64,000 bases of DNA from Streptomyces californicus. GTDB taxonomy: Bacteria > Actinomycetota > Actinomycetes > Streptomycetales > Streptomycetaceae. Below are positions 54,349-62,755 of the stretch, piece after piece (the stretch's first letter is position 1; the number at the start of each line of letters is the position of its first letter). The DNA lies in contig NZ_JNZZ01000012.1 in assembly GCF_000717645.1 (NCBI RefSeq), forward strand, positions 124,001-188,000, given 5' to 3'. The notes under the pieces were generated by a model that made no database searches, had not been told where the DNA came from, and saw only the letters and a program-made list of their open reading frames with translations. Made by a program: the position numbers and the translations under genes.

Positions 54349-54690
54349 ATGCTGATCGGGGAGTTGTCCCGGCGGACGGGGGCCAGCGCACGGTCGCTGC
54401 GCCACTACGAGGCACAGGGGCTGCTGACGGCGCGGCGCGGGACCAACGGCTACCGCGCCTTCGACGAGGACGCGGTCCGCACCGTGGGACAGATCCGCGC
54501 GCTGCTGCGGGCGGGGCTGTCCACCGAGGTGATCCGCCGGGTCCTGCCGTGCAGCCGGGGCGACCGGGGCTTCGACTGGTGCGCGGAGCTGCGGGAGATC
54601 CTGGACGGCGAACTGGCGGTCATGGACGAGCGGATCGAGGCGCTGCGGCTCAGCCGGGGAGCGCTGGCGGGGCTGTTGGGCGACGGCTGA
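54349..54690 (+). CDS. MerR-family transcriptional regulator
   Basis: 113 residues. Wing-helix start LIGELSRRTGASARSLRHYEAQGLL is diagnostic for MerR; RGTNGYRAFDEDAVRTV and a coiled dimerisation helix (ELAVMDERIEALRLSRGALAGLL) follow. It lacks a long ligand domain, so the signal is likely small or thiol-linked: CSR at ~67 and DWC at ~77 supply two Cys. It probably controls itself and the divergent aminotransferase gene from the shared region. Confidence 0.9.
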   Translation: MLIGELSRRTGASARSLRHYEAQGLLTARRGTNGYRAFDEDAVRTVGQIRALLRAGLSTEVIRRVLPCSRGDRGFDWCAELREILDGELAVMDERIEALRLSRGALAGLLGDG

Positions 54691-54724
54691 GGGAGCCGCT
54701 TCCGGCCCTCGCGGCCGAGAGGGT

Positions 54725-54790
54725 GTTCCGGGCCCCTCGCCGAGGGGGTGCGTTCCGGGCCCCTCGGCGGCGTCCGCCTCCGGGCCCCTC
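54725..54790. repeat. 27-bp-period direct repeat after merR
   Basis: GTTCCGGGCCCCTCG at 54725-54739 and 54752-54766, and a third shorter copy, TCCGGGCCCCTC, at 54779-54790. A short palindrome (CCCCTCG-C-CGAGGGG, 54733-54747) inside may act as merR terminator. Confidence 0.65.
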
Positions 54791-54984
54791 CCCCACGTCG
54801 TACCCGTGCGGGTGCCCTCCCCGCCGCTCGTTACCTGCCAGTACGCATCCCCTGCGGTGTGCGTCACACTTCCCGGGCGGTAGCGTCCTGAACAGGACGG
54901 TCTGTTTCCGGACAGTCCGCACAGGACGACCGCCCGGCCGCCGGACAGCGCCGGGCCGGGCACTACGGAAAGCGGGCCGGGTAC

Positions 54985-56610
54985 GTGGAGAGCCACAGCG
55001 GGATCACCGTGCAGCGGGCGCTGGAGCTGCCGGGGCTGCGCGCCGGACTGCCGGAGGTGGTGGCCGGCGCCGACCGGCTGAACCGCACGGTGCGCTGGGT
55101 CCACGCGGGCGAGGTCCCCAACATCGCCTCCCTCCTCAAGGGCGGCGAGCTGCTCCTGACGACCGGGCTGGGCCTCGGCACCCGCCCCGCCGAACAGCGC
55201 GCCTTCGTCCACCGCCTCGCCGACCGGGGCATCGCGGCCCTGGTGGTGGAGCTGGGACCGCGTTTCGGCCGGCTGCCCGCCTCCATCGTGGACGCGGCCC
55301 GCGCGGCGGGTCTCCCGCTGGTGCAGCTGCACCGGGAGGTGCCGTTCGTCGCGGTGACCGAGGAGGTGCACACCGAGATCGTCAACGGGCACTACGCCCT
55401 GCTCCAGCAGGCGGAGGAGGTGCACCGGCGCGCCACCCGGGCGCTGCTCGACGGGGGCGGGGTGCCGCAGGTCCTCGGGATCCTCGCCGACTTCACCGCC
55501 AACCCGGTCTTCCTGGAGACCCCCGACGGCCGCCTCCTGTACGCGGCGTCGACCGGGACCGGGCCGGTGGGCGCGGACCCGCTCCAGGTCTGGGAGGGGA
55601 TGCGCGGTGACCGGGCGGCCCGGGAGAGCCCGCCGGCCGGCGCGGTGCTGGTGGACGTGCCGGGCGGCGGGCCGGAGACCGGCGCGGTACGGGCGCGGCT
55701 GGTGCTGCTCGCGGTGGCCGGGCCGCTGGCGACCGTGCACCGCATGGCGGCGGAGCGGGCGGCGGGACTCCTCGCCGTCGTGCTGATGCAGGCCCGGCAG
55801 GAGGAGGAGCTGGCCGCCCGGGGCCGGGGCGACTTCCTGACCGACCTCGCGGAGGGCCGGATCGCCGCGGAGGACGCCCCGGCGCAGGCCCGGGTGCTCG
55901 GCTTCCGGCCCGGGGAGGCCCCGCTGCTGCCGGTGGTGATGCGGCTGACCCCCGAGCTGTCCCCCTCGGGCAACTGGTCGCTGCTTGCCCGTGCGGTCCT
56001 GGAGGAGCTGGCCTCGGTCGGCGTACCGGTGCTGCTGGGCGTACGCCCGGTGGAGGGGCGGGTTCCGCTGCTGCTGGGGCTGCGTTCGGAGGGCGAGCGC
56101 ACGGCGGTCGCGGACCGGGTGGCGGCGGCGCTGCGGGCGGGCGTGGAGCGGGCCGGACTGGACCGGGCCGGTTCGCGGTCACCGGTGGTCGTCGTGGGCG
56201 TCGCGGGCGGCTGGGGGGCGGCGGGCGCGGGGCTGCGGCACGCCTCGGAGACGGCGACGGCCGCGCAGGGCCTGGACGACCGCTCCTGGTACGACGCCCG
56301 GCGCCTGGACATCGACCTGCTGCTGTGGCGGCTGCGGGACCATCCGGATCTGGCGGCGTTCGTGGACCGGGCGATCGGTCCGCTGCGCGAGCACGACCGC
56401 GTCTCGCGCCCGCCGCTGCTCCCGACCCTCCAGGCGTATCTGGCGCACGCGGGCCGCAAGGCGGAGACCGCCCGCGAACTGCACCTCAACCGCCAGACGC
56501 TCTACAACCGGCTGGCCCGGATCGGCGAGCTGCTGGGCACGGACCTGGACGATCCGGAGGCGGTGCTGGCGCTGAGCCTGGCTCTGCGGGCCCGCCGCCA
56601 CACCAACTGA
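54985..56610 (+). CDS. PucR-family transcriptional regulator
   Basis: 541 residues. N-terminal PucR domain (GITVQRALELPGLRAGLPEVVAG, VRWVHAGEVPNIASLLKGGELLLTTGLGLG), a GGDEF-like linker region without the catalytic motif, and the C-terminal HTH_30 domain with LQAYLAHAGRKAETARELHLNRQTLYNRLARIGELLG. Such proteins often control purine or amine breakdown genes. No target operon is adjacent, so the regulon is open. GTG at 54985 follows GCCGGGTAC without a good ribosome site; it suits the family start. The preceding 294 bases hold a merR repeat and AT-poor sequence. Confidence 0.9.
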   Translation: MESHSGITVQRALELPGLRAGLPEVVAGADRLNRTVRWVHAGEVPNIASLLKGGELLLTTGLGLGTRPAEQRAFVHRLADRGIAALVVELGPRFGRLPASIVDAARAAGLPLVQLHREVPFVAVTEEVHTEIVNGHYALLQQAEEVHRRATRALLDGGGVPQVLGILADFTANPVFLETPDGRLLYAASTGTGPVGADPLQVWEGMRGDRAARESPPAGAVLVDVPGGGPETGAVRARLVLLAVAGPLATVHRMAAERAAGLLAVVLMQARQEEELAARGRGDFLTDLAEGRIAAEDAPAQARVLGFRPGEAPLLPVVMRLTPELSPSGNWSLLARAVLEELASVGVPVLLGVRPVEGRVPLLLGLRSEGERTAVADRVAAALRAGVERAGLDRAGSRSPVVVVGVAGGWGAAGAGLRHASETATAAQGLDDRSWYDARRLDIDLLLWRLRDHPDLAAFVDRAIGPLREHDRVSRPPLLPTLQAYLAHAGRKAETARELHLNRQTLYNRLARIGELLGTDLDDPEAVLALSLALRARRHTN

Positions 56611-56647
56611 CCCGTCAGAAGGCTCCCGTGGGCCGCGCCCGCCCCGT

Positions 56648-57763
56648 TCAGCGATCGCGTCCGGCGGCCAGGGGCTGGGCCAACTCGTCGTAGACGCTGA
56701 GCACATGGGCGATCGTGTCGTCCTCGGTGGGCCAGCCGGCCGCCTGCGCCCGCCCGGCCCCGGCGAGCCGGGCGCGCTCCGCCGGCTCCTCGATCAGCCG
56801 TACGACGGCACGGGCGAGGGCCTCGGCGTTCCCGTACGGCACCAGTTCGGCCGCCCCGCCGACCAGCTCGGGGGTGCCGCCGACGGCGGTGGCGACCAGC
56901 GGGACTCCGGCGCGCAGCGCCTCCTGGGCGAACCGGGAGCGCCCCTCCCACCGGCTCGGCAGCAGCGCCAGGTCGGCGGCGGCGAGCAACTCCCCCGGCT
57001 CCTCGCCGGGATCGACGAGGCTGACGGGCAGCTCCTCGTTCCGGATGCGCCGTCGCAGCGCGTCCCGCTCCCGCCCCTCCCCCGCGACGACGAGCAGCGG
57101 CTCGGGGTCCAGGTCCCGCCAGAGGCGGGCAGCGTCCAGCAGGGTGGTGAAGCCGTGCTGCGGTACGAGGTTGCCGGCGGCGACCAGCAACGGCCGCTCG
57201 ACCGCGCCGAGTTCGGCCCGCATCTTGTCCACTCCGATGCCGTTCCCCGCCGGGCCGGGGTTGACCGCGCGCGGCGGCGGAACGGTGAGCGGGGCGAGGC
57301 GGGCGTCGCGCGCGCCCCGCTCGCGGGCGAGGTCGACCAGGTCGGAGGTGGGCGCGAGGACCACGGCGGCGGCTCGCGCGGCGCGCCGTTCCAGCAGGTG
57401 CAGGATCTGGCGGCGGGCCCCTTCCGCGTACCGCCGGGTGTGCCAGGTCACCACCAGGGGCACGGAGCGTCCGCTCAGCGCGAGGGCGGTGCGGGCGGCC
57501 GCGTGGAGGCCGTGGGCGTGGACGACGTCCGCCCCCGTGCAGGCGGCCCGCAGGGCGGCGACGGCGGCCGGGTCGCTGCGCCGGGGCACCGGGAGGAACT
57601 GCGACCCGGCGGCCGTGAAGTCGTGGGCGCTGTCCACCGCTTGCGGGGCGCAGACGGTCACCCGCACCCCGCGCGCCACCAGCCCGGCGGCCAGCGAACC
57701 GACGTGCGCGCTGCTGCCCGCACTGCCGCCGCCCAGGACTTGGACCGTACGCAGTTGTGACAC
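56648..57763 (-). CDS. GT4-family glycosyltransferase
   Basis: 371 residues, GT-B fold. N-terminal VQVLGGGSAGSSAHVGSLAAGLVARG, DVVHAHGLHAAARTALA, then LLVAAGNLVPQHGFTTLLDAARLW and the donor motif SRWEGRSRFAQEALRAGVPLVATAVGGTPELV, an EX7E form. Unlike the enzyme at 27504 it has no partner gene; the product could be a glycolipid or a wall polymer. The family includes MshA and SqdX-type transferases. GTG at 57763 with GGGGAG nine bases upstream. Confidence 0.9.
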   Translation of the reverse strand: MSQLRTVQVLGGGSAGSSAHVGSLAAGLVARGVRVTVCAPQAVDSAHDFTAAGSQFLPVPRRSDPAAVAALRAACTGADVVHAHGLHAAARTALALSGRSVPLVVTWHTRRYAEGARRQILHLLERRAARAAAVVLAPTSDLVDLARERGARDARLAPLTVPPPRAVNPGPAGNGIGVDKMRAELGAVERPLLVAAGNLVPQHGFTTLLDAARLWRDLDPEPLLVVAGEGRERDALRRRIRNEELPVSLVDPGEEPGELLAAADLALLPSRWEGRSRFAQEALRAGVPLVATAVGGTPELVGGAAELVPYGNAEALARAVVRLIEEPAERARLAGAGRAQAAGWPTEDDTIAHVLSVYDELAQPLAAGRDR

Positions 57764-57986
57764 GTTGATCGGCTCCCCGGGGCTCCCGAGTCGGCGGAAA
57801 GGACAGCGCCAAGGATGCCAGTCCGTACGCACGTCCGGTGCCGCCGTAACGTTGCTGCATCGCCCCCGGCGGCAACCAACCGCGCCGCACCACCCTTGCG
57901 AGTGAATTTCAAGGCGTGGCGTTGCCATCAGACGCCCGATCGAGCCCGCAGCCCGCCCGATCCCGCCCGGTCGCCCGACGCCCGGT

Positions 57987-58082
57987 CCGATCACGCCCAC
58001 CGGCCCGATCACGCCCACCGGCCCGACGCCCGACCGCCCGATCACGCCCGCCCGCTCGACGCCCGGCCGCCCGATCACGCCT
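57987..58082. repeat. 18-bp tandem repeat in the recN downstream region
   Basis: Two adjacent perfect copies of CCGATCACGCCCACCGGC (57987-58004, 58005-58022), then degenerate copies of CGATCACGCC at about 58039 and 58072. It belongs to a stretch (57764-58229, 466 bases) in which I see no gene: the first ~100 bases are the GT4 promoter region, the rest this GC-rich repeat and the recN terminator. Confidence 0.7.
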
Positions 58083-58148
58083 GCCTGACCGCTGCCCGGC
58101 CTCCGTGCCCGCCGCACCGGACACATGCGCGCCCGCACCCGCGGAAAA

Positions 58149-58172
58149 GGGGCCCGCCCGCGGGCGCGCCCC
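58149..58172 (-). terminator. terminator of recN
   Basis: Arms of 11 bases (one mismatch) around a two-base centre, followed on the minus strand by TTTT. One of the few hairpins here with a T-run, about 60 bases after the recN stop. Confidence 0.65.
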
Positions 58173-58229
58173 TCCCCTCGCGTCCGGGCCGGTCGCCCGC
58201 CGTGCGATGCGGCCGACCGGTCCGGACGC

Positions 58230-59975
58230 TCAGCCGTCCGCGCGCGCCGTGGCCAGCAGCTCCTCGGCGTGGGCGCGGGCCGTCTCGGAGTCCTCCTGGC
58301 CCGCGAGCATCCGGGACAGCTCCCGTACCCGGTCCTCGCCCTCCAGGACAGTGACGCCGCTGCGGGTCACGGAGCCGTCCACGGTCTTCTCGACCAGCAG
58401 CTGCCGGTCCGCGAAGGCCGCCACCTGTGGAAGATGGGTCACGACGACGACCTGCGCGGACCTGGCCAGCTTGGCGAGCCGCCGGCCCACCTCGACCGCC
58501 GCCTTGCCGCCGACGCCCGCGTCGACCTCGTCGAAGAGGTACGTCGGCACGGGGTCGGAGCCCGCGAAGACGACCTCGACCGCGAGCATCACCCGGGACA
58601 GCTCACCGCCCGACGCGCCCTTGGCGATCGGCCGGGGCTGGGCCCCCGGGTGCGGGGCGAGCAGCAGCTCGACCTCGTCCGCTCCGGACGGACCGTAGAC
58701 GACGCTGCGTCCGCCGATGTCGATGCCGGACGCCTCGTCCGCCGCCTCGGTCTGCCGGATGGCGAAGGAGACCCGGGCGTGCGGCATGGCCAGCGAGGCC
58801 AGCTCCTCGGTCACCGCCTCGGCGAACCGGGCGGCGGCCTCCGTCCGCGCGTCGGTCAACGCCTGGCCGAGGACCGAGAGTTCGGCCCGCAGCCCGTCGC
58901 GCTCGGCGGTCAGCTCGGAGATCCGCTCGTCGTCGCCCTCCAGCTCGGTGAGCCGGCCCGCGTTCTCCTGGGCCCAGGCGAGCACGGCCGTGATGTCCTC
59001 GCCGTACTTCCGGGTCAGGGCGGTCAGCGCGGCCCGGCGCTCCTCCACGACGGCCAGCCGCAGTGGATCGGCGTCGAGCTGATCGGCGTACCCGGCCAGC
59101 TCCCCGGAGACGTCGGCGAGCAGGATCGAGATCTCCCCGACCCGGTCCGCCAGCGCGGCGAGCGCCGGGTCGTGGGCCCGGACCCCGTCCAGGGCCTGCC
59201 CGGCGGCGGCGACCACCGTGGTGGCGTCGACGCTCTCCGGGTCCTCCGGGTTCCCCGCCAGCGCGGTGTGCGCGAGGGAGGCCGCGGAGGCGAGGGCCTC
59301 GGCGTGCCCGAGCCGCTCCGCCTCGGCGGCCAGCTCGACGTCCTCCCCCGGCAGCGGCTCCACGGCGGCGACCTCGTTCAGCCCGAACCTCAGCAGATCC
59401 GCCTCCTGGGCCCGCTCCCGGGCCCGGGTGGTCAGCTCCTCCAGCTCGGTGGCGACGGCCCGCAGCCGCCGGTAGGCCGCCGCGTACTTGGCGTGCGGGA
59501 CCTCCACCCCGTCCCCGGCGTACCGATCGAGGGCGCCGCGCTGCCGCGCCGGCTTGAGCAGCCCCTGCTGGTCGGTCTGGCCGTGCACGGCGACGAGTTC
59601 GTCCGCCAGCTCGGTGAGGACCCCCACCGGCACGGACCGGCCGCCGAGGTGGGCGCGTGAGCGCCCCTCGGCCGAAACGGTACGGCTGATGAGCAGCGCG
59701 CCGTCGTCCAGCTCCGCACCGGCCTCCTCGGCCCGCAGCGCCGCCGCGTCGCCCTCGGACACGGTGATCCGGCCCTCGACGACGGCGGCCTTGGCCCCGA
59801 TCCGTACGAGGGCGGGGTCAGCGCGCCCGCCGAGCAGCAGCCCGAGGCTCGTGACGACCATGGTCTTGCCCGCGCCGGTCTCACCGGTGACCGCGGTGAA
59901 ACCGGGTGACAGCTCCACCACCGCGTCGTCGATGACTCCGAGCGACCGTATCCGCATCTCCTCCAACACGGACAT
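58230..59975 (-). CDS. recN: DNA repair protein RecN
   Basis: 581 residues. SMC-like: Walker A GETGAGKT near residue 30, coiled-coil middle (TTRARERAQEADLLRF and RLTELEGDDERISELTAERDGL), ABC signature GASGGELSRVMLAVE and Walker B PTYLFDEVDAGVGG, then VVVTHLPQVAAFADRQLLVEK. RecN helps double-strand break repair. ATG at 59975 has AAGG close before; a start at MRIRSLGVI (about 59957) is the alternative, and the coupled order recN-nadK-tlyA runs in the opposite sense on this strand (tlyA first). A 152-base gap precedes it. Confidence 0.95.
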   Translation of the reverse strand: MSVLEEMRIRSLGVIDDAVVELSPGFTAVTGETGAGKTMVVTSLGLLLGGRADPALVRIGAKAAVVEGRITVSEGDAAALRAEEAGAELDDGALLISRTVSAEGRSRAHLGGRSVPVGVLTELADELVAVHGQTDQQGLLKPARQRGALDRYAGDGVEVPHAKYAAAYRRLRAVATELEELTTRARERAQEADLLRFGLNEVAAVEPLPGEDVELAAEAERLGHAEALASAASLAHTALAGNPEDPESVDATTVVAAAGQALDGVRAHDPALAALADRVGEISILLADVSGELAGYADQLDADPLRLAVVEERRAALTALTRKYGEDITAVLAWAQENAGRLTELEGDDERISELTAERDGLRAELSVLGQALTDARTEAAARFAEAVTEELASLAMPHARVSFAIRQTEAADEASGIDIGGRSVVYGPSGADEVELLLAPHPGAQPRPIAKGASGGELSRVMLAVEVVFAGSDPVPTYLFDEVDAGVGGKAAVEVGRRLAKLARSAQVVVVTHLPQVAAFADRQLLVEKTVDGSVTRSGVTVLEGEDRVRELSRMLAGQEDSETARAHAEELLATARADG

Positions 59976-60127
59976 GACCTTACGAGGTTCCCGACCGCAT
60001 GCGCGACGGCCCCCGTCCCGGGATTCACTCTCCCGAGGGTTCCGGGGCCGGAGGCGGAGGCCGCGCGGAGACGACACGAAGGCCGTGCGAAGGCCCTGCG
60101 GAGACCGGCCGGAAGCGGCCTCCGACG

Positions 60128-61033
60128 TCAGTGGGGCGCGCCCCGCCACCCCGACACGGGCAGCGCGAACTTCGCCACCAGCCGGTCGGTGAACGACGCC
60201 TGGTGCAGCCGCGCGAGCCGTACGGGCACCGCGCCGCGCCGCACCTCGACCCGCGCGCCGGAGGGCAGCTCCACCGTCCGCCGGCCGTCGCACCACAGCA
60301 CCCCGTGCGGGGTGTGCGGCTGCACCTCGACCGCGAGCACGGACGTGGGCGAGGTCACCAGCGGCTTGGCGAACAGGGCGTGGGCGCTGATCGGGACCAT
60401 CAGCAGCGCCTCGACCTCGGGCCAGACCACGGGCCCGCCCGCCGAGAAGGCGTACGCGGTCGAACCGGTCGGGGTGGCGCAGACGATCCCGTCGCAGCCG
60501 AAGCCGGTGACCGGGCGGCCGTCGATCTCCAGGACCACTTCGAGCATCCGCTCGGGCGACACCTTCTGCACGGCCGCCTCGTTGAGCGCCCAGTCCGTGT
60601 GCACGACCTCGCCGTTGCTGTGCACGAGGACGTCGATCGTCATCCGCTCCTCGACCTCGTAGTCGCGGGAGACCACCCGGGAGACCACCCGGTCGAGGTC
60701 GTCCCGTTCGGCTTCGGCGAGGAAGCCGACGCGTCCGAGGTTGACGCCGAGCATCGGCACCCCGGAGGCCCGGGAGAACTCGGCGCCGCGCAGCAGGGTG
60801 CCGTCACCGCCGAGGACGATCAGCAGCTCGCAGCCGTCCACGGCGGCGGGGCTGGTGTCCGTGACCGTCTCCACGGTGTCCGGGAGCGGCAGGTCGGCCG
60901 CCTCGGTCGCCAGGACCCGCACGCCGAGTCCGTTGCGCAGGAGGCCCTGCACCACGAGTTCGGCGCTGCGGATCGCGGCCGGACGGCCGGTGTGCGCCAA
61001 AAGGAAGACTGTTCGTGCCGCATTCGTCGTCAA
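60128..61033 (-). CDS. nadK: NAD kinase
   Basis: 301 residues. GGDGTLLRGA is the GGDG phosphate motif, NLGRVGFLAEAE, WALNEAAVQK with the Asn-Glu pair, and CATPTGSTAYAFSAGGPVV. It phosphorylates NAD to NADP. The start is TTG at 61033: GGAGGGG stands seven bases before it, and it overlaps the tlyA stop (TTGA). Part of tlyA-nadK-recN, an order common in actinobacteria. Confidence 0.95.
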   Translation of the reverse strand: MTTNAARTVFLLAHTGRPAAIRSAELVVQGLLRNGLGVRVLATEAADLPLPDTVETVTDTSPAAVDGCELLIVLGGDGTLLRGAEFSRASGVPMLGVNLGRVGFLAEAERDDLDRVVSRVVSRDYEVEERMTIDVLVHSNGEVVHTDWALNEAAVQKVSPERMLEVVLEIDGRPVTGFGCDGIVCATPTGSTAYAFSAGGPVVWPEVEALLMVPISAHALFAKPLVTSPTSVLAVEVQPHTPHGVLWCDGRRTVELPSGARVEVRRGAVPVRLARLHQASFTDRLVAKFALPVSGWRGAPH

Positions 61034-61845
61034 CGAGGCCCCTCCGCCACTGCACGGTCGACATCCGCGGGGTCCGGCTCGGGTGCGCCGGCCCGCAGCC
61101 ACAGAAAGTACTCGACGTTCCCCGACGGGCCGGGCAGCGGACTGGCCGTCACCCCCCGTACGCCGAGGCCGAGTTCCCAGGCGCGCCGGGCCACTTCCCG
61201 GACCGCCTCGGCGCGCAGTTCGGGGCTGCGCACCACTCCGCCGCTGCCGAGCCGCTCCTTGCCGACCTCGAACTGCGGCTTGACCATGAGGACCAGGTCC
61301 GCGTCGGGCCCGGCGCACCGGGCGAGGGCGGGCAGGACGAGACCCAGCGGGATGAAGGACAGGTCCCCCACCACCAGATCCACCGGCTCCCCGTCGATGG
61401 CCTCCAGCGTCAGCTCCCGCACGTTGGTGCGGTCCTTGACGACGACCCGTTCGTCGGACTGCAGGGACCAGGCGAGCTGCCCGTAGCCCACGTCCACGGC
61501 GACGACCTGCCGGGCCCCGGCGCGCAGCAGCACATCGGTGAACCCGCCGGTGGAGGCTCCGGCGTCCAGCGCCCGCCGCCCCTCCACCTCCAGCCCGAGC
61601 GGGGTGAAGGCGGCGAGCGCCCCCGCCAGCTTGTGGCCGCCGCGCGAGACGTAGTCGGGGTCGTCGTCGTCCTTCGTGACGACGATCGCGGCGGCCGTCT
61701 CGACCTGGGTGGCGGGTTTGGTCGCGGTGGTGCGGCCGACGGTGACGCGCCCCGCGGCGATCAGCTGGCTCGCGTGCTCCCGCGAGCGGGCGAGCTTGCG
61801 GCGTACCAGCTCGGCGTCGAGGCGGCGACGTGCCACTCCTGCCAC
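61030..61845 (-). CDS. tlyA: 16S/23S rRNA 2'-O-methyltransferase TlyA
   Basis: 271 residues. S4 RNA-binding domain at the front (RRLDAELVRRKLARSREHASQLIAAGRVTV), then an FtsJ-like SAM methyltransferase: YVSRGGHKLAGAL, ALDAGASTGGFTDVLLRAGARQVVAVDVGYGQL, KDRTNVREL, VDLVVGDLSFIPL and MVKPQFEVGKERLG. It methylates C1409 of 16S and C1920 of 23S rRNA (E. coli numbering), which makes ribosomes sensitive to capreomycin. GTG at 61845 is the probable start. A small unknown gene precedes it by seven bases. Confidence 0.95.
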   Translation of the reverse strand: MAGVARRRLDAELVRRKLARSREHASQLIAAGRVTVGRTTATKPATQVETAAAIVVTKDDDDPDYVSRGGHKLAGALAAFTPLGLEVEGRRALDAGASTGGFTDVLLRAGARQVVAVDVGYGQLAWSLQSDERVVVKDRTNVRELTLEAIDGEPVDLVVGDLSFIPLGLVLPALARCAGPDADLVLMVKPQFEVGKERLGSGGVVRSPELRAEAVREVARRAWELGLGVRGVTASPLPGPSGNVEYFLWLRAGAPEPDPADVDRAVAEGPR

Positions 61846-61852
61846 GTTCGGT

Positions 61853-62239
61853 TCAGCTCCTGTTGTCGTGACGCGTGTCGTGCGTGCGGTGCGAAGGGGC
61901 GGGCCCCGGGCGTACGGGGCCGGGCGCGGCGTCCGCCGGACGGGAGTCCAGCGAGGTCAGCTCGGCCCGCAGCCCGCGGTGTACATCCTCGTACACCTCG
62001 ATGTGTCCGTCGGCCGGGAGGTGGTCGGCATCGGCCAGCCGCTCCAGCCGGGCGTCCACGGCGGCGTGCCCGGTGGGGGTCCGTACGACTCCGAGGGGCG
62101 CGGGCTCGGCGGGCTCGAAGGAGCGCGCGCCGGACAGCCCGGCCGCCCCGTCCTCGCCGGGCCCGGCCGGCTCCTCGCCCACCGGATCGTCGGGCGTGCT
62201 CACGGGCGGGGTCCCCGCCTCCGGCGTCCAGTCGCTCAT
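61853..62239 (-). CDS. small acidic protein upstream of tlyA
   Basis: 128 residues. Acidic, Pro/Gly-rich first half; a more conserved-looking middle PTGHAAVDARLERLADADHLPADGHIEVYEDVHRGLRAELTSLD (residues ~58-100), then a Pro/His-rich tail. The central part could be a helical hairpin. No known family. It precedes tlyA closely and similar short proteins occur at this place in other Streptomyces as I recall, so it is likely expressed with it. No function is suggested. Confidence 0.75.
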   Translation of the reverse strand: MSDWTPEAGTPPVSTPDDPVGEEPAGPGEDGAAGLSGARSFEPAEPAPLGVVRTPTGHAAVDARLERLADADHLPADGHIEVYEDVHRGLRAELTSLDSRPADAAPGPVRPGPAPSHRTHDTRHDNRS

Positions 62240-62281
62240 GCCGAAACGCTACCGCGACCGGGCGGTGTACCGTCGAGCACG

Positions 62282-62629
62282 ATGGCGACCATGGCGGAGT
62301 GCCGCAGCGCACTCGACACACTCTCCGACAACCTCGCGGCTCCCGACGGCGACGTGCGCGGCGCGGCTGCTCTGAACCGCTCGCTGAGCTGTCACATCAA
62401 GGATCTGGACATCACGTTCACCGGCCGGCTGGCCGACGGCCGGATCGAGGTGCGGGACACGCTGGAAGGGCCGCCGCGGGAGAAGGCCGAGATCAGGCTC
62501 GCGATGACGAGCGACGATCTGGTGGCGCTGGTGGACGGCGACCTCAACTTCGCGAAGGCGTGGGCAGCGGGCCGCGTACGCCTGGAGGCGGGCTTCCGGG
62601 ACCTGCTGAAGCTGAAATCGCTGCTGTAG
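62282..62629 (+). CDS. SCP2 sterol-binding domain protein
   Basis: 115 residues. The SCP2-like domain is complete: SCHIKDLDITFTGRLADGRIEVRD, AEIRLAMTSDDLVALVDGDLNFAKAWAAGRVRLEAGFRDLLKLKSLL. It can bind lipids or serve as a small hydrophobic carrier. I set the start at 62282 since the domain begins there. It is transcribed divergently from the small acidic gene, 42 bases away. The weak -10-like TGTACC before the ATG is compatible with a leaderless message. Confidence 0.85.
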   Translation: MATMAECRSALDTLSDNLAAPDGDVRGAAALNRSLSCHIKDLDITFTGRLADGRIEVRDTLEGPPREKAEIRLAMTSDDLVALVDGDLNFAKAWAAGRVRLEAGFRDLLKLKSLL

Positions 62630-62755
62630 GAGCGCTCACGGCCCACCGGGCGTCGGGCCCGGCAGGTACGTCCGTCCGGTGGGGGCGGGCGCCCCGGCCG
62701 TCGGCACCTCCGGACGGCGAGCTTCCGTACGCTGGACCGCCGGCCCCCCGTACGC

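Noticed and set aside
62642..62683. CCCACCGG / CCGGTGGG as terminator of the SCP2 gene
   Set aside because: Arms are only eight bases with a 26-base loop; too weak to claim, though it lies between convergent genes.
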